Shown one piece after another: positions 6,800 through 14,923 of a stretch of 64,000 bases of DNA (its first letter is position 1; the number at the start of each line of letters is the position of its first letter). The stretch lies in NCBI RefSeq assembly GCF_016862935.1, contig NZ_BONX01000026.1, forward strand, positions 233,801 through 297,800, in the 5' to 3' direction. Below the pieces are notes generated by a model. It ran no database searches and was not told where the DNA came from. It worked only from the letters and a program-made list of their open reading frames with translations. Origin of the DNA: Plantactinospora mayteni (GTDB taxonomy: Bacteria; Actinomycetota; Actinomycetes; Mycobacteriales; Micromonosporaceae). Made by a program: the position numbers and the translations under genes.

Positions 6800-8667
6800 C
6801 GCAGCGCCCCCGCACCGTCGGCGGCCCCCCCGGCCGGGACCGGCTCGCCGTCCCGGGAGACCAGTGCCCGGTAACCCGGGTCACGGTCGAGCAGCTCGGC
6901 GTGCGTACCGGTGTCGACGACCCGCCCGTCGCACAGGTGCGCCACCTGGTCGGCGTACCCGAGCAGCAGCGGGGAGGTGGCGAGCAGGATCGTGCTGCGA
7001 CCGGCCCGGGCCGCCCGGAGGCGCTGGGCGATCCGCGCCTCGGTGTGCGCGTCCACCGCCGAGGTCGGGTCGACCAGGATCAGCACCTCCGGCTCGACCA
7101 GCAGCGCCCGAGCCAGGCGTACCCGCTGCCGCTGGCCGCCGGAGAGCCGACGGGCGCGGGTGTCGATCGGGGTGTCCAGCTCCTCGGGCAGGGCGTCCAC
7201 GACGTCCTCGGCCGAGGCGACCCGCAGCGCGCCGCGCAGCTCGGTGTCGGCCTGCCGCCGTCCACTGTGCAGGATCTCCCGCAGGGTACCGGCGAAGAGG
7301 TAGGAGTCGTGGTCGGCGACCAGGATCCGGGCCCGTACCTCGGGCAGCGCGATCGCGGCCAGCGGCACGCCGCCCCAGGTCGCCTCGCTGCCGACATAGC
7401 GCCCGAGCCGGTCGGCCAGGGCGATCGCCTCGGCCGGGTCGGCGGCAGCGACCCCGACCAGCCGCCCGGCCGGCACGGTCAGCCCGGTGGCCGGATCGTG
7501 CAGCTCGGCGAGGCCGGTCGGGGCGGCCCGCTCCATCGAGCCGCCGACACCGCCCCGAACCGAACCGGTGCCGTCGCCCCGGACCGAGCCGCCGACACCG
7601 TTCCGGGCCGAGCTGGTGCCGTTGTCCGGGGTCGCGCCACCGGTGTCGTGCGGGGGCGGGCCGGTGCCGTCGTCCGGAGTCAGTCTGAGCAGCGTGATGA
7701 TCCGGCGGGCCGCCACCCGGCCCCGGATCATCTGGTAGCTCGCCTCCATCAGGAACCACACCGGGACGACCAGTACCGCGACGTAGCCGTAGACGGCGAC
7801 GAGCTGCCCGATGGTGATGTCGCCGTCCACGGCCATCCTGGCCGCCAGCCAGACCACGGCGGCGAGGAAGCCGGCCGGGATCGCGACGGTCAGCGCCTCG
7901 ATCCAGCTACCGACCGCGCCGACCCGGTAGCCCTCGTCCCGCAGCTCCTGGGACCGGGCCGCGTACCGGCGGGCGAACAGGTCCCGGCCGCCGACCCCGG
8001 CGAGCACGCGCAGCCCGGCGACGATGTCTCCGGCCCGGGTGGTGAGGATGCCCTGCCGCTGCCGGTAGCTCGACTCGGCCCGGTCCAGCCGGCGCAGCAG
8101 CGGCCCGATCAGGATGGCGACCGCCGGCACGCCCAGCAGTACGCAGAGGGCGAGCTGTGGGGAGACCGACCAGAGGATGACCGCGACGACCGCGTACGCC
8201 ACGATCGCGCCGACGCCCGGGCCGGTCATCGTCAACACGTGCGAGGTGTTGGTGATGTCGGAGCCGCCGAGGGTGGCGACCTCACCGGCGGCGAGCTTGC
8301 GCGGGAGTACGGCGCCGATCCGGGAGAGCTGCCGCAGCAGTACGGCGGCGGAGCGGGCGCTCGCGTCCTCCCGGATGAAGGTCATCGTGCGGTGCCGCTG
8401 GATCCCGAGCTGGGCCAGCCCGAACCCGGCGACGACGATCGCGGCGACCCAGAACAGCAGGGCACGGGTGTCACCGGTCCGCAGTCCGTCGTCGATCGCC
8501 CGGGAGACGAGGTACGGCCGCATCGACAGCCCGACCATCCAGGCGGTGCCGAGCAGGCTGCCCCGCATTACCCGGACGGGTTGGCTGCGTACCAGCCACC
8601 AGATGTAGCGCAGTGGTCCCCGGGTGTCCGGCACCCCTGGCTCGGGGTGCGGGAGCTGCGGGGACAC
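6796..8667 (-). CDS. ABC exporter half-transporter, degenerate-site subunit
   Basis: A 623-residue fused permease-ATPase starting at GTG 8667. Six membrane helices span about residues 30-310. A 55-residue Gly/Thr/Asn-rich insert (PDDGTGPPPHDTGG onward) separates the two domains. In the ATPase the Walker A position reads GVAAADPAEAIAL with no GKS/T, and Walker B reads LILVDPTSAVD, so both the Mg-binding Asp and the catalytic Glu are altered. The signature LSGGQRQRVRLARALL is perfect. It is translationally coupled to the downstream subunit and should form an obligate heterodimer with it, supplying the signature of the active site. Confidence 0.9.
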   Translation of the reverse strand: MSPQLPHPEPGVPDTRGPLRYIWWLVRSQPVRVMRGSLLGTAWMVGLSMRPYLVSRAIDDGLRTGDTRALLFWVAAIVVAGFGLAQLGIQRHRTMTFIREDASARSAAVLLRQLSRIGAVLPRKLAAGEVATLGGSDITNTSHVLTMTGPGVGAIVAYAVVAVILWSVSPQLALCVLLGVPAVAILIGPLLRRLDRAESSYRQRQGILTTRAGDIVAGLRVLAGVGGRDLFARRYAARSQELRDEGYRVGAVGSWIEALTVAIPAGFLAAVVWLAARMAVDGDITIGQLVAVYGYVAVLVVPVWFLMEASYQMIRGRVAARRIITLLRLTPDDGTGPPPHDTGGATPDNGTSSARNGVGGSVRGDGTGSVRGGVGGSMERAAPTGLAELHDPATGLTVPAGRLVGVAAADPAEAIALADRLGRYVGSEATWGGVPLAAIALPEVRARILVADHDSYLFAGTLREILHSGRRQADTELRGALRVASAEDVVDALPEELDTPIDTRARRLSGGQRQRVRLARALLVEPEVLILVDPTSAVDAHTEARIAQRLRAARAGRSTILLATSPLLLGYADQVAHLCDGRVVDTGTHAELLDRDPGYRALVSRDGEPVPAGGAADGAGALR

Positions 8668-8736
8668 CGCCTCAGGCTACCGACGCCGGGCGCGGGTACC
8701 CAGCCATTTCAGCGGTGGGCGGAACCGCGGCGCCGG

Positions 8737-8892
8737 TCAGAAGCGCAGGCCAAGGTAGGTCAGTGGGCCGGGGTCCGTGACATCCACCACGTGGAAGCCG
8801 AGCCGGTCGTAGAAGGCCCGGGCCGGGCGGTTGGCGGTGATCATGCCGACGTGCAGCCGGGCCGGTACGGGCGGATCTCCATGCTGGGCAAC
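8737..8892 (-). pseudogene. GNAT acetyltransferase remnant (C-terminal end)
   Basis: Reading toward the TGA at 8737-8739 gives ARLHVGMITANRPARAF, then YDRLGFHVVDV and a short tail ending GLRF. This is the closing part of a GNAT acetyltransferase: the N/R-P-A-x-x-F-Y-x-x-x-G-F helix-strand of motif B. No acetyl-CoA-binding motif A and no credible start lie upstream, because the 3' end of the AraC-type gene begins at 8912. It is best read as a fragment left by a deletion or by a rearrangement that placed the AraC gene here. Confidence 0.65.
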
Positions 8893-8911
8893 ATATCGAC
8901 TGGTACCGCTC

Positions 8912-9946
8912 TCAGACCTCCCGCTGGTGATCGCCGCGTCGATAACGCCCGGGGGCGATGCCGTAGCGGCGCTTGAACGCGGCGCCGAAGGCGAACTCCG
9001 AGGCGTAACCGACCTGCCCGGCGATGGTGGTCAGCGGCGCGTCGGATTCCCGGAGCAGCCGGGCGGCGGTGGTCATCCGCCACCAGCTCAGGTACGCCAG
9101 CGGCGGCTGGCCGAGCAGTGCGGTGAACCGGCGGGCGAACGGTGCCCGGGACAGCCCGGCCTCGGCGGCCAGGCTCGCGACCGTCCACGGTCGGGCCGGT
9201 TCGCGGTGGATGGCCCGCAGCGCCGCGCTGGTCACCGGGTCGCGCAGCGCGGCTGCCCAGCCGGTGCCGGTGCCGCTGCCGTGGCCGCCGCCGCCGCTGC
9301 CGGTGCCGGTGCCGTGGCCGCTGCCGCTGCCGTGGCCGCTGCCGGTCGCCGACGGTCGGTCGAACCAGGCGCGCAGGATGTAGAGCAGCAGCGTGTCGAG
9401 CAGCGCCGGCACGAGGGCGTCGGTGCCGAGTCGGGGCGAGGCGAGTTCGGCGGCGAGCAGGTCGACGGTGGCCCGCAGGTCGGGGTACCGCCCGAGGTGC
9501 GCGGGCAGGTGGATCAGCTCGGGCAGGTCGTCCAGGAGCGGATGGGTCCGGGCCGGGTCGAGTTCGTACGCCCCGCAGAGCGTCACCGTCAGCCCGGCCT
9601 CCCCGTCCAGTGTGTCGCCGCCAGCCGGACCGATGGTGTCGACGGCGGCTCGGGCGAGGAGTCGCGGGTCGGTCGGGTCGCAGGCCGGCGCGGTGGGTCG
9701 GGTCGACGGGCTGTCGGCCAGGACGTGTCCGCGCCCGTGCGGCCGGAACAGCACGTCTCCGGCGGCCAGTGGCACAGGCACGGTCTCCGGCCGGATCAGC
9801 CAGCAAGGGCCGCCGAGGATCACCTGGAAGCCGGCGGCTCCGGGTACCGGTCCGAACTCCTGGGCCCACGGGGCGTGCCAGGCCAGCCGCGCCGACCTCG
9901 GCCGGCCGGTCCGGATCACCGCGACCACGTCACTGAGCACGTCCAT
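8912..9946 (-). CDS. AraC family transcriptional regulator (cupin_6 type)
   Basis: A 344-residue regulator. The N-terminal cupin-like sensor domain (about 1-170) starts MDVLSDVVAVIRTGRPRSA, the usual start of the cupin_6 AraC group, so ATG 9946 is preferred over ATG 10003. The C-terminal AraC DNA-binding domain (about 235-335) has both helix-turn-helix units, the second within IAGQVGYASEFAFGAAFKRR. Between them is a Gly/Ser/His/Thr low-complexity stretch of about 30 residues encoded by GCCGTG/GCCGCT-type repeats (9258-9350). It is divergent from an oxidoreductase gene, and AraC proteins with this layout usually control such a neighbour; the effector is unknown. Confidence 0.85.
   Translation of the reverse strand: MDVLSDVVAVIRTGRPRSARLAWHAPWAQEFGPVPGAAGFQVILGGPCWLIRPETVPVPLAAGDVLFRPHGRGHVLADSPSTRPTAPACDPTDPRLLARAAVDTIGPAGGDTLDGEAGLTVTLCGAYELDPARTHPLLDDLPELIHLPAHLGRYPDLRATVDLLAAELASPRLGTDALVPALLDTLLLYILRAWFDRPSATGSGHGSGSGHGTGTGSGGGGHGSGTGTGWAAALRDPVTSAALRAIHREPARPWTVASLAAEAGLSRAPFARRFTALLGQPPLAYLSWWRMTTAARLLRESDAPLTTIAGQVGYASEFAFGAAFKRRYGIAPGRYRRGDHQREV
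9258..9350. repeat. Hexameric low-complexity repeat inside the AraC gene
   Basis: Repeats of the type CCGGTG, CCGCTG and CCGTGG encode a Gly/Ser/His/Thr-only linker between the sensor and DNA-binding domains. Likely length-variable by slippage in multiples of 6 bp. Confidence 0.7.
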
Positions 9947-10038
9947 CCCGGCAACGGTATCCGGATCGAGACGATCGAATATGAACCGGGGATCGGCAAG
10001 CATGGGCCGTCTCGGTCTCCCACCATAGGTTTCTGTTC

Positions 10039-10974
10039 ATGAGAGCCGCACGAATCCACGGGTACGGCGACGCCTCCGTGATCCGCTACGAAGAGGTCCC
10101 CCGGCCGGTCCCCGGCGACGGTCAGGTGCTGATCGAGGTGGCCGCCACCGCGTTCAACCCGTCCGACATCGGTCTGCGGATGGGACTGCTGCGCTCGCTC
10201 TTCGCGCTGGAGCTGCCGTACACCCTGGGTTGGGACGTGGCCGGCACGGTCGTCGAGGTCGGCGGTGGGGTGCGGAGCCGGACCGTCGGGGACCGGGTGG
10301 TGGGTCGGGTCGACACCGGCGGCGCCGCCGCGGACTACGTGGTCGCGGCGGCCGGCACGGTGGTGCCGGCGCCCGGCACGGTGCCGCTGGCGCACGCCGC
10401 CGCCCTGCCGGTCGCCGGGTTGACGGCCTGGCAGGCGGTGTACGAGCACGCCCGGCTCACCCCCGGGCAGCGGGTGTTCGTCAACGGCGCGGGCGGCGGC
10501 ATCGGCGGCTTCGCCGTGCAGCTAGCCAAGCACGCCGGGGCGTACGTGATCGCGACCGCGAGCCCGCGCAGCGCCGACCCGCTGCGCCGACTCGGCGTCG
10601 ACCGGATCGTCGACTACACCGCGACCCCGCTGGCCGAGGCGCTGGACGAGCCGGTCGACGCGCTGCTCAACCTGGTCCCGGTCGACGCGCGTCAGGGGGC
10701 CGCCCTGCTGCGGCTGGTCCGGCCGGGCGGGATCCTGGTCTCCGCGACGGCCCCGGTCGAGGCGCCGGCCGGTTCACCGGTCCGGTCGACGCGGTTCGTG
10801 GTCCGCAACGATCCCGCTCAGCTCACCGAGCTGGTCGAGCTGGTGGACGCCGGCATCGTCGCGCTGGACGTCGCCGACTCCCGGCCGCTGGCCGAGCTGG
10901 CCTCGGTGCACCGGGACGCCGAGGCGGGGCGAACCCGGGGCAAGACCCTGCTGATCCCCGCAAGCGCCGCATGA
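10039..10974 (+). CDS. NADP-dependent oxidoreductase, zinc-less quinone reductase-like MDR
   Basis: A 311-residue medium-chain dehydrogenase/reductase. The GroES-like N-terminal domain (1-120, FNPSDIGLRMG) lacks the structural-zinc cysteines of true alcohol dehydrogenases. The Rossmann domain has the dinucleotide motif NGAGGGIGGFAVQLAKHAG (about 154-172) and a closing KTLLIP. This is the quinone oxidoreductase (QOR) group, which reduces quinones or enones with NADPH. It is transcribed divergently from the AraC regulator, 92 bp away, and is the likely target of that regulator. The ATG has no clear ribosome site, so it may be translated from a near-leaderless message. Confidence 0.88.
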   Translation: MRAARIHGYGDASVIRYEEVPRPVPGDGQVLIEVAATAFNPSDIGLRMGLLRSLFALELPYTLGWDVAGTVVEVGGGVRSRTVGDRVVGRVDTGGAAADYVVAAAGTVVPAPGTVPLAHAAALPVAGLTAWQAVYEHARLTPGQRVFVNGAGGGIGGFAVQLAKHAGAYVIATASPRSADPLRRLGVDRIVDYTATPLAEALDEPVDALLNLVPVDARQGAALLRLVRPGGILVSATAPVEAPAGSPVRSTRFVVRNDPAQLTELVELVDAGIVALDVADSRPLAELASVHRDAEAGRTRGKTLLIPASAA

Positions 10975-11032
10975 TAAGCGACAGAGTGACGCTTGGATGT
11001 GGACAGTTTTCCGCAATAGCATGACGCCCCCC

Positions 11033-11062
11033 GCGGGCGTCCGGGACACCCTGGGCGCCCGC
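11033..11062 (+). terminator. Terminator-like hairpin
   Basis: Arms 11033-11042 (GCGGGCGTCC) and 11053-11062 (GGGCGCCCGC), nine of ten pairs plus a wobble, loop 10 nt, 58 bp after the oxidoreductase stop. No T-run follows. Confidence 0.5.
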
Positions 11063-11144
11063 ACCGGGCCGGCGTGCCGCGTACCGTGGGATCGTTTCCT
11101 CGCCGGCCCGTGACCCGGGCCCTGACCTCGCGGAAGGCGGACCG

Positions 11145-11786
11145 ATGCAGATCCCCGCCCGGTTCAACGGGCCGCCCGGCTCCGGCAACGGCGGCTACTC
11201 CGCCGGCCTCTTCGCGCACGGCGAGAGCGGCGAGGTCACGCTCCGGATGCCGCCGCCGCTGGACACCCCGCTGACGCTGCGCGACTGCCAGGTCCGCACC
11301 GCCGACGGCACCGTCGTGGCCGAGGTCGCGGCGGAGGCCGAGGTCGACACCGTGGTCCCACCGATCGGGTACGCGGACGCGGTCCGGGCCGCCAAGGAGT
11401 ACGCCGGGTTCGCCGACCACCCGTTCCCGACCTGCTATGTCTGCGGCCCCGAGCGCACCGACGGGTTGGGCATCTTCCCCGGGCGGCTCGCCGACGGCAG
11501 CACCGCCGCCCCGTGGACCGTCCCGGACGACGTCTCGGCCCCGACCGTCTGGGCCGTGTTGGACTGCCCCGGCGGCTGGTCGGTGATCGGCGCCGGCCGC
11601 CCGTACGTGCTGGGCCGGATCGCCGTACTCCTGCACCGGCTGCCCACCCCCGGCGACGAGTGCGTCGTACGCGGCGCCCTCGCCTCCGCCGAAGGCCGCA
11701 AGGCCCTGGTGCACACCACCCTGTACGCCCCGGACGGCACCGAACTGGCCCGCGCCCGCGCCACCTGGATCGCCCTGCCCGCCTGA
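11145..11786 (+). CDS. Hypothetical protein, possible hotdog-fold thioesterase-like
   Basis: A 213-residue cytoplasmic protein without signal or membrane segment. The start FNGPPGSGNGGYSAGLFA resembles the first helix region of acyl-CoA thioesterase-like hotdog proteins, which carry a GNGGY-type motif, and the C-terminal part (YVLGRIAVLLHRLPTPGDECVVRG then ARARATWIAL) has the strand pattern of a second hotdog repeat. A Cys-containing segment (FPTCYVCG, about 96-103) lies between. Such proteins act on acyl-CoA thioesters, but no catalytic residue can be assigned here. The start is ATG. It appears monocistronic, with hairpins on both sides. Confidence 0.7.
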   Translation: MQIPARFNGPPGSGNGGYSAGLFAHGESGEVTLRMPPPLDTPLTLRDCQVRTADGTVVAEVAAEAEVDTVVPPIGYADAVRAAKEYAGFADHPFPTCYVCGPERTDGLGIFPGRLADGSTAAPWTVPDDVSAPTVWAVLDCPGGWSVIGAGRPYVLGRIAVLLHRLPTPGDECVVRGALASAEGRKALVHTTLYAPDGTELARARATWIALPA

Positions 11787-11819
11787 CATCTCCCGTCAAG
11801 CATGGCCAGCACTTCGCTC

Positions 11820-11872
11820 ACCTGGACAACAGAAGCGCTAACCGCCGCCGGTAACGCATCTGTTGTCCAGGT
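11820..11872. repeat. 14-bp perfect inverted repeat with 25-nt spacer
   Basis: ACCTGGACAACAGA at 11820-11833 and its exact complement at 11859-11872; after one mismatch a further GCG/CGC pairs. It lies 34 bp after the hotdog gene and about 45 bp before the chosen start of the nucleotidyltransferase gene. It may be a terminator for the former or an operator for the latter. Confidence 0.75.
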
Positions 11873-11916
11873 CGACGGTGGCCAGCCCTGGCGGCGGACC
11901 GGCGTACGCTACGCCG

Positions 11917-13497
11917 GTGTCTGAGGTGTCGGGGGACTTCGAGATCCACATTACGGTTCATGGGCAGCACGCCGGGGAGTTGGCGGCGTTCGCGGCGGAA
12001 CACGGGGTGAAGTACCTGCACATCGTGCTCGACCGTGGGGTCTTCGCCTCGCAGCCGATGCTCACCCTGACCGGCCGGGGCACCCTGACCGAGCAGCACG
12101 CCGTGGTGCAGCGCTGGCAACGCGAGCTGCGCGGGGTGGGCGTACACCCGTGCCGATCCAAGATCGAGGCGGCGCCGTGGTGTGTCGGGGTACCGCGGTC
12201 CGACGCGGACGCGGCGGTCGAGCCGGCGGGGCGGTACTTCGAGCACCACGTCAAGCTGCTGCTGCCCGCCGCGACGGTCGCGCACCTGTTGGCCGTCACC
12301 GACGTGGTCGCGCCGCACGACGCCCGGTTGTCCCGCAACGCCCGTCGGGAGCGGGCCGACGGCGCGCAGGAGAGGTTCGTGACCCAGCGCTGCCACGGCG
12401 TCGGGCTCGACACCGCCAAGCAGCGACTCGACGCGCTCGTCGCGGCCCTCCGGTCGGCCGGCGTCGAGATCGTGACGGTCGAGCAGGAGTACGTCGTCTT
12501 CGACGACCGGCTGTCGCACGACCAGGGTTGGCTGGCCGACGCTCCCGCCTGGAACGCCGGCGACCGGGCGACCGAGCGCGAGAACAGGATGCGATCCGCA
12601 CCGGTCGGCTCCCTGGAGTACCCGCCGACCTACCGGCCGCTGCCCGCCGACCCGACGGTCCGGCAGCGGGCGGCGTTCGACCCGGCGCTGAAGCAGTACC
12701 AGCACGCCTACCGCGCCGGTGAGCCGACCTTCCTGGTGGCGGCCACCGGCGAGCGGTGGATCAGCGCCCGGCACACCGCGCTGAACCGCATCCTGGCGGC
12801 GGTCGCCGCGACCCGCTGGGGAGCCGAGCACCTGGTGCTGCGCGGCAGTGTCACGATGGCGGCCTGGGTCGGCAGCGCGGCCCGGGAGCCGGGCGACCTC
12901 GACTTCGTCGTCACCCCGCACACGATCAAGAGCGGCACCCCCGACGCCCGGGTACTGCTCGACGACCTCAAGGCCGCTGTCCGGAGCATCCCGGACGACG
13001 CCGGCCTGCGGGCGGACCAGATCACCGAGTCGGCGATCTGGACGTACGAGCGGGCCGACGGGCGGCGGCTGGCGATCCCGTTCCGCACCCCGGATGCGCC
13101 GGACGGCCACGTGCAGCTCGACATCGTGTTCGGTGAACGGCTCCCGCTCGCACCGGAGGTGCTGGTGCTGCCGCACGTCGAGGAGCCGGTGCTCGCCGCC
13201 CCCGCCGCGCTGTCCCTGGCCTGGAAGCTGCTGTGGCTGGCCACCGACGCGTACCCGCAGGGCAAGGACCTGTACGACGCCACGCTCCTCGCCGAGCACA
13301 CCACCGTCGACCGGGCCCTCGTCCGTACCCTCCTGCGGGCCGAACTCGGTGCCGAGGCCGACGCCTTCACCGCCGAGACGGTGCTCGGCTGGGACGTCGA
13401 CTGGACCAACTTCGTCGACGAGTACCCCGGCATCGCCGGCACCGCGCGGCAGTGGGCGCAGCGGCTCGCGCTGGCACTCGACCGGGCCTGGGCCTGA
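11917..13497 (+). CDS. Unknown N-terminal domain fused to AbiEii-type nucleotidyltransferase
   Basis: A 526-residue two-domain protein. Residues about 305-520 carry the minimal nucleotidyltransferase core LVLRGSVTMAAWVG...GDLDFVV, with Gly-Ser at 310-311 and metal-binding Asp at 327 and 329, then the AbiEii/AbiGii-like helical end. Residues 7-204 are a separate domain with FEIHITVHG, YLHIVLDRG, SKIEAAPW and FEHHVKLLLP, which I do not recognise; the HIT and HHVK segments could be paired active-site strands. GTG 11917 is chosen because the frame upstream runs through the inverted repeat; GTG 11926 is an alternative. AbiEii proteins are toxin nucleotidyltransferases of abortive infection, but no AbiEi-like antitoxin gene is adjacent. 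Function undetermined. Confidence 0.75.
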   Translation: MSEVSGDFEIHITVHGQHAGELAAFAAEHGVKYLHIVLDRGVFASQPMLTLTGRGTLTEQHAVVQRWQRELRGVGVHPCRSKIEAAPWCVGVPRSDADAAVEPAGRYFEHHVKLLLPAATVAHLLAVTDVVAPHDARLSRNARRERADGAQERFVTQRCHGVGLDTAKQRLDALVAALRSAGVEIVTVEQEYVVFDDRLSHDQGWLADAPAWNAGDRATERENRMRSAPVGSLEYPPTYRPLPADPTVRQRAAFDPALKQYQHAYRAGEPTFLVAATGERWISARHTALNRILAAVAATRWGAEHLVLRGSVTMAAWVGSAAREPGDLDFVVTPHTIKSGTPDARVLLDDLKAAVRSIPDDAGLRADQITESAIWTYERADGRRLAIPFRTPDAPDGHVQLDIVFGERLPLAPEVLVLPHVEEPVLAAPAALSLAWKLLWLATDAYPQGKDLYDATLLAEHTTVDRALVRTLLRAELGAEADAFTAETVLGWDVDWTNFVDEYPGIAGTARQWAQRLALALDRAWA

Positions 13498-13828
13498 CCT
13501 CGCGCCCCGCCACTCCAGGTGGCGGGTGCGGTGCCGCAGTGGCCCGGCGTCGCCGATAGCCGAAAGAGCCGGCCGGCCGGGCTGTCGGTTCCCGTCGGGC
13601 GCGGACGCGGAGGTGGAAGCGGTCATCCGCGCTCCACGCCCGCCGGCCCGGTCCCGGGCAACGGCGGGCTACCGGGCCTCGTCCGACGACTCGGCCCGAC
13701 ACGTCGACGGTCGACCTGCCCGTCGCCGCTGTCTCCCCACACCGACGACGTACGGCAGGCTACCGGCTGTTTCTCCCCTCCTCGCTAACGCTGACCCGCT
13801 GTCACGGCCGGACCGTGACCGGGCAGCG
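13498..13828. other. 331-bp intergenic space without a gene
   Basis: Lies between the convergent nucleotidyltransferase and DUF5753 regulator genes. Apart from the hairpin at 13506-13526 I see no coding sequence with recognisable content; the open frames here are Arg/Pro-rich and typical of noncoding GC-rich DNA. Confidence 0.6.
13506..13526 (+). terminator. Terminator-like hairpin
   Basis: CCCGCCAC - TCCAG - GTGGCGGG, a perfect 8-bp stem with a 5-nt loop starting 9 nt after the nucleotidyltransferase stop. Confidence 0.65.
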
Positions 13829-14716
13829 TCACCCGCCGTACTCCTCCGCGACCGTCGTGATCAGCTTCCGGGACAGCTCCTCGGTGAGGCTGATCTCCTC
13901 GAAGTCACGCCAGACGGCGGCGTGGCTGTCCACCTCGTGCGGCTTCTCCAGATAGAGCGCGCCGGTCAGACCGCCGCTGTAGACGATCGGCGGCTCGGTG
14001 CGGCGCCCGAGTCCGTCCTTCGGAAACTCCAGGATCGCGAAGCCGCCGTTGGCGCGCTCGGCTCGGTAGAGCCCGGCCGAGAAGGGCAGCACCCGGATCG
14101 AGATCTTCGGTTGCTGGCTGGCGGACACCAGGTGCCGCAGTTGCTCGCCCATCATCTGCCCGCTGCCGGCGACCCTGCGCAACACCGCCTCGTCGAGTAC
14201 GACGTCGAGCTGCGGAGCCGGTCCCCGCCGCCCGTCGAGGATCTCCTGTCGAGCCAGCTCGACCTCGACCGTCCGCTCGCGTTCAGCCGGGTCGAGTTCC
14301 GGGCTGACGATCCGGAGCACCTCGGTGGCGTACGCCGGTGTTTGCAGCAGACCCGGGACGAACTGCGGCTCGTACATCCGGAGATGGCTGGCCGCCGCCT
14401 CCAGCCCGGCGTACGGCTTGAACCATCCGGGGATGGCGTCGCCGTACGAGTGCCACCAGCCACGTGCCCTGGTCTCCTTCGCCAGCCCGGTCAGGGCCTC
14501 GGTCATTTGCGGTGACGCACCGTATATCCGGCACATCGCCTCGACGTCCAGCGAGCGCATGCTGGTCGCCCCACTCTCGATCCGCCAGATCTTCGGCATC
14601 GACCACTCCAACGCCTTGGACACCACCTTGATGGTGAGCCGGGCCTCCTCGCGGAGCTGGCGTAGGTGCCGTCCCAGCTCTCTGCGCGGAACGGTGGAGT
14701 CCACCCCTACCTGCAC
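13829..14716 (-). CDS. XRE-type helix-turn-helix regulator with DUF5753
   Basis: A 295-residue regulator of the Scr1/WhiJ-like class found in many copies in actinomycetes. An N-terminal XRE helix-turn-helix (about residues 10-62: LGRHLRQLREEARLT onward, KIWRIESG) is followed by the DUF5753 effector domain (about 100-285; hallmarks YEPQFVPGLLQT and VLPFSAG). GTG 14716 is supported by AGAGGGGG about 7 nt upstream. These proteins usually sit beside a small DUF397 partner that they antagonise; here the divergent neighbours are two other small genes. The shared intergenic region is strikingly AT-rich. Confidence 0.9.
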   Translation of the reverse strand: MQVGVDSTVPRRELGRHLRQLREEARLTIKVVSKALEWSMPKIWRIESGATSMRSLDVEAMCRIYGASPQMTEALTGLAKETRARGWWHSYGDAIPGWFKPYAGLEAAASHLRMYEPQFVPGLLQTPAYATEVLRIVSPELDPAERERTVEVELARQEILDGRRGPAPQLDVVLDEAVLRRVAGSGQMMGEQLRHLVSASQQPKISIRVLPFSAGLYRAERANGGFAILEFPKDGLGRRTEPPIVYSGGLTGALYLEKPHEVDSHAAVWRDFEEISLTEELSRKLITTVAEEYGG

Positions 14717-14923
14717 TACAGTCCCCCTCTCCGGTATTACCTTTCGAGCGAACCTTTCATTCGATATGTAATGTCCACTGAGTACTCTCCGTGATGAAGG
14801 TAATTACAGATCGTTAGAGGGAAATCGTTCAGTCAAGACGTAATATTGCATTGTTTCGCGCTCTAGTAAAGCATCGATTGCATGGCAGCCGAACCTCTGA
14901 CGACCCAAGCGCGGGGAACGGAA
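14717..14923. promoter_or_regulatory. AT-rich divergent promoter region
   Basis: Roughly 205 bp between the DUF5753 regulator and the Cys-rich small gene, with stretches such as TTCATTCGATATGTAATG and GTAATATTGCATTGTTT that stand out against about 70 percent GC nearby. Probable regulatory region for both directions, possibly bound by the XRE protein. Confidence 0.55.

Noticed and set aside
5075..8976. Long open frames antisense to the two ABC half-transporters
   Set aside because: They are Pro/Arg/Gly-rich, have no domain, and mirror the codon pattern of the clear ABC genes on the other strand.
13519..13788. Possible 89-residue gene between the nucleotidyltransferase and DUF5753 genes
   Set aside because: Pro/Arg/Ser-rich, starts inside a hairpin arm, has no ribosome site and no recognisable feature.
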